Shown here one piece after another: positions 1 to 5,531 of a stretch of 5,881 nt of DNA. Origin of the DNA: Opitutia bacterium UBA5964. GTDB lineage: Bacteria > Verrucomicrobiota > Verrucomicrobiia > Opitutales > Coraliomargaritaceae. Location of the stretch: positions 8,272-14,152 of the forward strand of contig DJBY01000118.1 in NCBI GenBank assembly GCA_002430605.1, written 5' to 3'. The notes beneath the pieces were generated by a model. It searched no databases. It had not been told where the DNA came from and saw nothing but the letters and a program-made list of their open reading frames with translations. How positions within the stretch are numbered: the first letter of the stretch is position 1; each line of letters begins with the position of its first letter. Both the position numbers and the translations under genes were made by a program.

Positions 1-16
1 ACCTTCATACCTTCAT
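1..16 (+). repeat. Two tandem copies of ACCTTCAT just upstream of the first gene
   Basis: ACCTTCAT occurs at 1-8 and again at 9-16, followed by ACTTATAA and the ATG at 25. The repeat may extend beyond the left edge of the window. It lies where a ribosome binding site would be expected, and no purine-rich Shine-Dalgarno motif is present there. It may be a chance duplication; no function is claimed. Confidence 0.5.
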
Positions 17-24
17 ACTTATAA

Positions 25-915
25 ATGATTTTAACAGGATTCACCGACGAAGCCGGACAAAGCCTCGCGACTCAAATTAGAGCCACTCAAGAGCTTGGCT
101 GGAAGCATCTCTCATCGCGCAGTATCGATGGTCAAAACATCCACGACCTGTCCGAGGAGGATTTCAATCAAGCAGCCGACCAACTCGACGAAGCTGGCAT
201 TCAAGTCATTGAATTTGGTTCACTGATCGGCAGTTGGTCCAAACCAATCGAATCTGACTTTAACATCACACTCGGCGAAATCGAACGCGCTATCCCACGC
301 ATGCAGCGCCTCGGCACCAAGCTGATTCGGATTATGTCCTACGCACAAAAGCCATGGGGCGAAGATCAACAAGAAGCGGAACGTTTTCGTCGTTTGCGGG
401 AGATCGTTGCCCGCTTCGCCGACGCTGGCCTGCAAGCTGTTCACGAAAATTGCATGAACTGGGGCGGTTTCTCCGCAGAGCATACACTTCGTCTCATCGA
501 AGAAGTGCCCGGCTTGAAACTCGTGTTCGACACCGGCAATCCGGTCTTTCAACGAGACCGCTCCAAGAGCATTCCCTCTCCCTGGCAGGACGCACTCGAA
601 TTCTACCAAGCCGTCAAAGCACACGTTGTGCACGTCCACATCAAAGACTGCCTCCACCCCCTCGAAGGCAGCGACGAGCCGGAGCGTTACACTCTCCCGG
701 GCAAAGGACAATGCCGCCTCAATGAAATCCTGAATGCCTTACAATCCGACGGTTATGCCGGTGCCTATGCGATCGAACCACACGTCGCGACCGTTTTTCA
801 TGCAACGGAAGGTGAAGCCATCGATCAGGAACAATGTTACAACAGCTATGTCGAGTATGGCCGCGCCTTTGAGAAAGAATTCACGGAGGCTCAATGCCCC
901 CGACCAATCATATAG
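25..915 (+). CDS. Sugar phosphate isomerase/epimerase-like TIM-barrel protein (AP endonuclease family 2 fold)
   Basis: This 296-residue protein has the pattern of the xylose-isomerase-like TIM-barrel family (AP_endonuc_2), whose members isomerise or epimerise sugars using a divalent metal. Barrel-strand motifs appear in the expected order: VHEN with Glu141, VFDTGNP with Asp169, HVHIKD with His205 and Asp208, LPGKGQ near 224-229, and AIEPH with Glu251. Glu141, Asp169, His205 and Glu251 are the probable metal ligands. The length is normal for the family. No signal peptide is seen, so it is probably cytoplasmic. The first-strand region reads HLSSRSIDG, where relatives often carry an acidic residue before the Arg. 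The ATG at 25 is the first start after the window edge and has no Shine-Dalgarno sequence. The sulfatase starts 15 bp downstream on the same strand, so co-transcription is likely. The exact substrate is unknown. It is too short, and its motifs differ too much, to be the mannonate dehydratase UxuA. Confidence 0.85.
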   Translation: MILTGFTDEAGQSLATQIRATQELGWKHLSSRSIDGQNIHDLSEEDFNQAADQLDEAGIQVIEFGSLIGSWSKPIESDFNITLGEIERAIPRMQRLGTKLIRIMSYAQKPWGEDQQEAERFRRLREIVARFADAGLQAVHENCMNWGGFSAEHTLRLIEEVPGLKLVFDTGNPVFQRDRSKSIPSPWQDALEFYQAVKAHVVHVHIKDCLHPLEGSDEPERYTLPGKGQCRLNEILNALQSDGYAGAYAIEPHVATVFHATEGEAIDQEQCYNSYVEYGRAFEKEFTEAQCPRPII

Positions 916-930
916 AATCACGCCGCTACC

Positions 931-2349
931 ATGCTCAACGTATTCCGAGTCCTAATTCTGAGCATTCTCGGCGTCACTGCCGTTGCCGCACAACAGGCCA
1001 ACGTGCTACTTATATGTATCGATGATCTGCGCCCTGAGCTCAAGTGCTTTGGAGCAGACTATATCCATTCGCCTAACATCGACAGACTCGCAGCCCAAGG
1101 CCGCGCATTTAACCAGCACTATACCAACGCACCGACCTGTGGAGCCTCGCGCTACACACTGCTCACAGGACGCTACGGGACGGCAGGAAACGAGGCGTTG
1201 TTCAAGCGAGCGAAACAGTTGGCACAGCCCACCCACAACATAACTCCAAGCATGCCCGAATGGTTCCGCCAGCATGGCTACACCACGGTATCGGTCGGCA
1301 AAGTCTCTCACCACCCCGGCGGGCGCGGTGGCGCGAATTGGGACGACGCCACACAAATCGAGATGCCTGACGCATGGGATCGCCATTTGATGCCTTCCGG
1401 CGCATGGCAGCATCCACGCGGAATCATGCATGGACTCGCCAACGGAAACATACGCGAGAAACCGCAAGACCACGCCCTGCTCGAAGCCTTCGATGGCGAC
1501 GATTCCAGCTACCCAGACGGTCTAATCACAGCAGAGGCCATCACACAGCTCAGCCTGCTGGCTGAAGCCGAAGCGCCCTTCTTTTTAGCGGTCGGCCTGA
1601 TCCGTCCGCACTTGCCTTTCGGCGCTCCCAAACAGTATCTCGACCTCTACACTGACGTCGAACTACCACCGATCCCACATCCACAAAAGCCCAGCCATAA
1701 AACGACCTGGCACGGGTCCGGCGAGTTTATGAACTACAACCGCGGGCAACGTGATCCACGCACCGACGCCGAGTATGCCGACACCGTGCGACGTCATTAC
1801 GCAGCCTGTGTCAGCTATGCCGACGCGCAAGTAGGCAAGCTGCTTGAACAACTGGAAAGCACTGGTTTGGCCGACAACACCATCATTCTAGTCTGGGGCG
1901 ATCATGGTTGGCATTTGGGCGAGCATTCCATCTGGGGAAAACACTCGCTGTTTGAAGAGTCCCTACATTCGCCCTTGATTGTTTATACCACCGACATGCC
2001 GAAGCCCGGCAAGCAGTCAGCCGCAATCGTTGAGACGGTGGACATCTTCCCGACACTTTGCGACCTAACAGGCCTCGACCAACCGGACTTCACCGTCGGC
2101 AGTTCACTACTCCCACAAATCCAAGACCCGCAGTCCGCAGGACGCACTGCTATCGCCTATAAAGGCACAGCACAAACGATCCGCACCGATCACTACCGCC
2201 TGATTCTGCATAAAGATGGCACTACCGAACTCTACGATCACCGACAGCCTGATGCCGAGACCACCAACTTGAGCACCAACCAAGCAGAGACGGTCAAATA
2301 TCTCAGCGCACAACTGAAAGCGCGCATGGAGAAATCCCAAACACACTAA
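931..2349 (+). CDS. Exported sulfatase, iduronate-2-sulfatase-like (type I, formylglycine-dependent)
   Basis: A 472-residue type I sulfatase that should hydrolyse sulfate esters on a sugar outside the cytoplasm. Residues 1-20 look like a Sec signal peptide: Arg6, a hydrophobic stretch, and cleavage near AVAA before Gln21. The fold starts at once with ICIDDLRPE, where Asp31 and Asp32 should bind calcium. The nucleophile motif is CGASR (70-74) followed by YTLLTGR; Cys70 would be oxidised to formylglycine by a maturase not in this window. Other family motifs are VGKVSHHPGG (Lys124), RPHLPF (His227), WGDHGWHLGE (Asp324, His325) and WGKHSLFEE (Lys337), which match the layout of human iduronate-2-sulfatase. 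The C-terminal part (about 405-445) contains the usual YRLILH and ELYDHRQPDAETTNL segments. The ATG at 931 is the only start that keeps the signal peptide. Its substrate is unproven; nearby uronate genes suggest a sulfated uronic-acid glycan. Confidence 0.93.
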   Translation: MLNVFRVLILSILGVTAVAAQQANVLLICIDDLRPELKCFGADYIHSPNIDRLAAQGRAFNQHYTNAPTCGASRYTLLTGRYGTAGNEALFKRAKQLAQPTHNITPSMPEWFRQHGYTTVSVGKVSHHPGGRGGANWDDATQIEMPDAWDRHLMPSGAWQHPRGIMHGLANGNIREKPQDHALLEAFDGDDSSYPDGLITAEAITQLSLLAEAEAPFFLAVGLIRPHLPFGAPKQYLDLYTDVELPPIPHPQKPSHKTTWHGSGEFMNYNRGQRDPRTDAEYADTVRRHYAACVSYADAQVGKLLEQLESTGLADNTIILVWGDHGWHLGEHSIWGKHSLFEESLHSPLIVYTTDMPKPGKQSAAIVETVDIFPTLCDLTGLDQPDFTVGSSLLPQIQDPQSAGRTAIAYKGTAQTIRTDHYRLILHKDGTTELYDHRQPDAETTNLSTNQAETVKYLSAQLKARMEKSQTH

Positions 2350-2351
2350 AA

Positions 2352-3164
2352 TTATCGAACCAACCGTTGCCGATAGGCCGCCGGCGACATGCCATAGAAA
2401 CCTTTGAATTGGCGGCTGAAGAAATAAATATCTCGATAACCCAGTCGGTCCGCGATTTCACCGACTCGCATCTGGCTGCTTTCCAAATAACGCCGAGCCT
2501 CGATCATTTTACAACTCACCAAAAATTGATTTGGAGGCTTTCCAACATGTTTTGAAAACTCACGGTCGAAATGCGAACGAGACCACCCCAGCTTTCGAGC
2601 CAACGCATCAATGGATTTAAACGATTCTGGGCACGTCCGCATAATTCGAATCGCCTCAGAAACCTTAGGATCCATGAAAGGCTCACGCGCATCTACCGCT
2701 CCCGCACAGACACGAGCAATTAACTGATACATCACTCGCTGCAATCGGACATCATCCCCGCGCCGCACTGCCATCCTCATAATCACATCGATTTGCCGCT
2801 GAAAAAGAGGTAGCGAATCGACCATGCCACCCATGACTGGAAATCCTACCACGTCGTCCAACATCGCCACACCACTCAGTGGTATAAAGTGCGCCGAGAA
2901 ACGCGTCACTCGTGCCCCTGAAGTATGCGCTGCTGAAATCTTCTGATTTGGTGAAAAAATGAAAAACATGCCCGCCTTCAAGCGAAACGTCTGCCCTTCG
3001 GTGCTCAAATACCCCTCTCCCTCTAAGCAACTCCAGAAGTTATAATGCGAGTCCCCTTGTGTCTCCCACTCCCAGTGCTCGACTTCGGTGCATAGATACG
3101 GAAACCACGGCCGATCCACCAAGTGAATCCCGTCAAAGGGTAAGTCTGTTTCAATAGCTCGCAT
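2352..3164 (-). CDS. AraC-family transcriptional regulator
   Basis: A 270-residue regulator with a cupin-like N-terminal sensor region (about 25-95, including FWSCLEGEGYLS and FRLKAGMFFIFSP) and a C-terminal AraC/XylS DNA-binding domain (about 165-268). The two helix-turn-helix units are visible: SIDALARKLGWSRSHFDREF (184-203) and VGEIADRLGYRDIYFFSRQF (234-253). The family signature follows at GMSPAAYRQRL (258-268). Length and layout are typical of sugar-responsive AraC activators. The ATG at 3164 is the first possible ATG after an in-frame stop at 3186-3188; no Shine-Dalgarno sequence precedes it. It is transcribed away from the SDR-uxaC operon across a 75-bp gap, so control of that operon and of itself is the simplest reading. 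The likely ligand is a uronate or an oligosaccharide derived from the substrate, which is inference. Its 3' end lies 2 bp from the sulfatase stop. Confidence 0.93.
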   Translation of the reverse strand: MRAIETDLPFDGIHLVDRPWFPYLCTEVEHWEWETQGDSHYNFWSCLEGEGYLSTEGQTFRLKAGMFFIFSPNQKISAAHTSGARVTRFSAHFIPLSGVAMLDDVVGFPVMGGMVDSLPLFQRQIDVIMRMAVRRGDDVRLQRVMYQLIARVCAGAVDAREPFMDPKVSEAIRIMRTCPESFKSIDALARKLGWSRSHFDREFSKHVGKPPNQFLVSCKMIEARRYLESSQMRVGEIADRLGYRDIYFFSRQFKGFYGMSPAAYRQRLVR

Positions 3165-3188
3165 GAATAAGGAAATAATGCAAATTTA

Positions 3189-3212
3189 CAGTGATTGAAT
3201 CCATTCACACTG
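3189..3212. promoter_or_regulatory. Candidate operator: nested inverted repeat in the divergent araC-type/SDR intergenic region
   Basis: TGAAT (3196-3200) and ATTCA (3203-3207) form a perfect inverted repeat around CC. Outer arms CAGTG (3189-3193) and CACTG (3208-3212) are also complementary, offset by two bases. The element sits near the middle of the 75-bp region between the regulator start and the SDR start, where a control site for either gene would be. AraC proteins usually bind direct repeats, so the symmetric form could instead suit another repressor, or could be chance. No convincing -35/-10 pair was found on either strand. Confidence 0.35.
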
Positions 3213-3239
3213 TCAGCGCAAGTTGATAAACTGCAGGCT

Positions 3240-4025
3240 ATGATTCCTGCTGAATACCTCTCATCCCTCTTTTCACTCGAAGGCAAAGTCGCCGTCGTCA
3301 TCGGTGGCACTGGCGAACTATGTGGAGCCATGGCCGAGGGCCTCGCCGCCGCAGGTGCCGAAACCGTACTGGTCGGGCGTAGCGAAGAAAAGGCCGCGGC
3401 ACGTCTGGCGAAGATCGAGGCCGCAGGCGGTCAGGCCTACTTCGAAAAAGTCGACGTCAATTCCAAGACGTCCATTCAAGCACTCCTAGCTTCCGTCCTA
3501 AAAAAGTCAGGTAAAGTGGACATCGTCATAAATGGTGCAGGTGTGAACTCCCCGACGCCAATCTTCGACATCGAAGAAGACGAATTCGATAGTATACTCA
3601 ACACGAACCTCAAAGCCGTGCTCTTTGCTTCGCAGATTTTCGGCAAGTATCTCGTCGATCGTGGCGAAGGTGGCAGCATCATCAACATTGGCTCAATGAG
3701 CGGCATCATTCCGCTCTCTCGCGTTTTCACTTACTCTGCGACCAAAGCCGCGGTGCATAATCTTTCCAAAAACCTCGCCCGCGAATGGGCGGAGGCCAAG
3801 GTCCGCGTAAACACGATCGTGCCCGGCTTCTTCCCTGCCGAGCAAAACAAGAAGGTGCTCACCCCTGACCGTGTTGCCTCCATTATGAGCCACACACCAG
3901 CCAACCGTTTTGGCGAAGCCCACGAACTGATTGGCGCCACCCTGCTCCTCGCCAGCGATGCTGGCAGCTTCATGAACGGCTCCGAAATCGTCGTCGATGG
4001 CGGCTATGCTTCGATGACTATCTAA
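3240..4025 (+). CDS. uxuB: SDR-family oxidoreductase, probable fructuronate reductase (D-mannonate oxidoreductase, SDR type)
   Basis: A 261-residue classical short-chain dehydrogenase. The Rossmann motif is IGGTGELCGAMAEGLA (21-36), a GGxGxLC variant of TGxxxGIG that resembles the SDR-type mannonate oxidoreductases such as Bacillus YjmF. Further motifs are VDV (71-73), NGAG (98-101), Asn123, the catalytic Ser152 in IGSMSG, YSATK with Tyr165 and Lys169, VPGFFP (194-199) and the C-terminal VDGGY (252-256). All catalytic residues are present. The likely reaction is NAD(P)H-dependent reduction of D-fructuronate to D-mannonate, the step after UxaC, and uxaC lies directly downstream. I chose the ATG at 3240. 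An in-frame TTG at 3195 would add 15 residues, but it falls inside the inverted repeat of the divergent promoter region and adds no conserved sequence. A 5-keto-gluconate-type or other polyol SDR is the main alternative; the symbol is tentative. Confidence 0.8.
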   Translation: MIPAEYLSSLFSLEGKVAVVIGGTGELCGAMAEGLAAAGAETVLVGRSEEKAAARLAKIEAAGGQAYFEKVDVNSKTSIQALLASVLKKSGKVDIVINGAGVNSPTPIFDIEEDEFDSILNTNLKAVLFASQIFGKYLVDRGEGGSIINIGSMSGIIPLSRVFTYSATKAAVHNLSKNLAREWAEAKVRVNTIVPGFFPAEQNKKVLTPDRVASIMSHTPANRFGEAHELIGATLLLASDAGSFMNGSEIVVDGGYASMTI

Positions 4026-4115
4026 ATCAGTTATCTAGTTATCTGTTCTTCAGTGATCAGTTTGATTTCCCTCAACCGAAAACTTAAAAACCGAAAACCA
4101 AACAACTTATTCCCC
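4026..4115. repeat. Repeat-rich intergenic region before uxaC
   Basis: This 90-bp gap holds three short direct repeats: AGTTATCT in tandem (4029-4036 and 4037-4044), ATCAGTT 30 bp apart (4026-4032 and 4056-4062), and AACCGAAAAC 15 bp apart (4074-4083 and 4089-4098). The segment just before uxaC is A/C-rich and lacks a Shine-Dalgarno motif. A weak sigma70-like pair, TTGATT (4062-4067) and TAAAAA (4085-4090) with a 17-bp spacer, could give uxaC its own promoter, with low confidence. I see no hairpin plus T-run that would terminate the SDR transcript. Confidence 0.6.
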
Positions 4116-5525
4116 ATGTCTTATCTTAACGAAAACTTCCTACTCAACAACAAGACCTCCCAGCGCTTGTTTCATGAGATCGCGGCCAAGCAGCCGATCA
4201 TGGATTATCACTGCCATTTAGATCCAGTAGCACTGGCCGGTAACGTGGGCTTCTCCAATCTCTCGGACATGTGGCTAGGCGGCGACCACTACAAGTGGCG
4301 TGCGATGCGTGCGGCTGGCGAGCCGGAAGAGCTGATCACTGGTAAAGATTCTAGTCCGAAAGAGAAGTTCGATGCATGGGCCCGCACTGTGCCGCAAACT
4401 GTGCGCAACCCGCTGCACCATTGGACGCATCTAGAATTAAAAAGCTACTTCAAGACAGACCTTATCCTCAGCCCTAAAACAGCAGACGCCATCTGGGAAC
4501 TCGCCAATACTCAGATCGCGGAGGCCTCCTTCACTACTCAGAGCATCTGCAAAGATTTCGACATCAGGGTCGTCGGCACGACGGACGATCCCATCGACGA
4601 TCTGGAGCACCACATCGCCTTCAATACCAGCGGACACATCACCAAGATGTTCCCGACGTTTCGTCCCGACAAAGGCATGATTATTACGGATGTTCAAGCT
4701 TGGAACAGTTGGACAGATCAACTCGCCGCTAGTGCAAGCACCACGCTCAATTCGGCTGCCGACTTTCTCTGCACGTTGAAAGCGCGCCATGATTTCTTCC
4801 ATGAAAACGGTTGCCGCTTATCTGATCACGGACTCGAAAGTTGCCCGTTCTCACCTTGCTGCGACGATCAGGCCGAGGCCATTTTCAAGCAGCTTCGTGC
4901 GGAGCGAACGCTTACAGCGACCGAAGGCGAACAATGGATGACCTACATCATGCAGCACGTTGCTCGCTGGAACGCAGCTCGCGACTGGACTATGCAGCTA
5001 CACATCGGGCCTATCCGCAACGCGAACACGCAAATGTTCAAGCGCCTCGGCCCCGACACTGGCTACGACTCGATGCTCGACGAGCCAGTTATCCGTAAAT
5101 TCGCAGGCTTCCTCGATAGTCTCGCAATCGACGACGCGCTTCCAAAAACGATCTTCTACCACATCAATCCTGCATACTTTTATTCGCTGGCCACACTCAT
5201 GGGCAGCTATCAAGACGGCCGCGTCGCAGGTAAAATGCAACTTGGGTCAGGTTGGTGGCACGCCGACACGCTCGATGGCATGCGCACACAGATCGAGGTC
5301 CTCTCCAGCGTCGGGCTGCTCTCGAAGTTCGTCGGCATGTTGACTGACTCACGTAGCTTTCTCAGCTTTCCGCGACACGAATATTTCCGTCGATTACTCT
5401 GTGGTATCATTGGCAACGATGTCGAAGCAGGCTTAATTCCAGACGACGCCGAACTACTCGACCAACTCGTTGCTGATATCTGCTTCGGCAATGCGCAACG
5501 CTACTTCAACTTCCCTGGAGTCTAA
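4116..5525 (+). CDS. uxaC: Glucuronate isomerase (uronate isomerase)
   Basis: A 469-residue uronate isomerase, almost the same length as Escherichia coli UxaC and collinear with it. It converts D-glucuronate to D-fructuronate and D-galacturonate to D-tagaturonate, the first cytoplasmic step of hexuronate catabolism. Diagnostic motifs are MDYHCHLDP (29-37, metal-binding His32 and His34), GDHYKWRAMR (56-65), KFDAWA (84-89), NPLHHWTHLEL (98-108), GTTDDPIDDLEHH (154-166), FRPDK (182-186), LHIGPIRNAN (295-304), GSGWW (377-381), GMLTDSRSFLS (407-417, Asp411) and RHEYFRR (420-426). It belongs to the amidohydrolase superfamily. The ATG at 4116 aligns with the E. coli N-terminus (NENFLL matching TEDFLL). 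An in-frame GTG at 4053 would add 21 basic, unconserved residues encoded by the repeat-rich gap. It probably shares an operon with the SDR upstream and the dehydrogenase 6 bp downstream. Confidence 0.97.
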   Translation: MSYLNENFLLNNKTSQRLFHEIAAKQPIMDYHCHLDPVALAGNVGFSNLSDMWLGGDHYKWRAMRAAGEPEELITGKDSSPKEKFDAWARTVPQTVRNPLHHWTHLELKSYFKTDLILSPKTADAIWELANTQIAEASFTTQSICKDFDIRVVGTTDDPIDDLEHHIAFNTSGHITKMFPTFRPDKGMIITDVQAWNSWTDQLAASASTTLNSAADFLCTLKARHDFFHENGCRLSDHGLESCPFSPCCDDQAEAIFKQLRAERTLTATEGEQWMTYIMQHVARWNAARDWTMQLHIGPIRNANTQMFKRLGPDTGYDSMLDEPVIRKFAGFLDSLAIDDALPKTIFYHINPAYFYSLATLMGSYQDGRVAGKMQLGSGWWHADTLDGMRTQIEVLSSVGLLSKFVGMLTDSRSFLSFPRHEYFRRLLCGIIGNDVEAGLIPDDAELLDQLVADICFGNAQRYFNFPGV

Positions 5526-5531
5526 CACACT

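Noticed and set aside
220..711. Open frame of 163 codons on the minus strand inside the TIM-barrel gene
   Set aside because: It lies fully antisense to a gene with clear family motifs and its own translation shows no recognisable domain.
25..915. The first gene as mannonate dehydratase (uxuA), which would complete the pathway
   Set aside because: At 296 residues it is about 100 shorter than UxuA, and its HEN, FDTGN, HVHIKD and IEPH motifs fit the isomerase/epimerase group.
1006..1473. Open frame of 155 codons on the minus strand inside the sulfatase gene
   Set aside because: It is antisense to the conserved catalytic region of the sulfatase, is cysteine-rich without any motif, and fits a codon-bias shadow.
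2362..2395. Possible terminator hairpin (CCG/CGG and GCC/GGC arms) at the 3' end of the regulator
   Set aside because: The stem is short and broken by an internal loop, and the nearest T-run lies about 14 bases away, so it does not meet the form of an intrinsic terminator.
3195..3239. TTG at 3195 as an upstream start for the SDR
   Set aside because: The added 15 residues match no SDR feature and the TTG lies in the inverted repeat of the regulatory gap; the ATG at 3240 gives a normal N-terminus.
4053..4115. GTG at 4053 as the uxaC start
   Set aside because: The added 21 residues are encoded by short direct repeats and are absent from E. coli UxaC, which aligns from the ATG at 4116.
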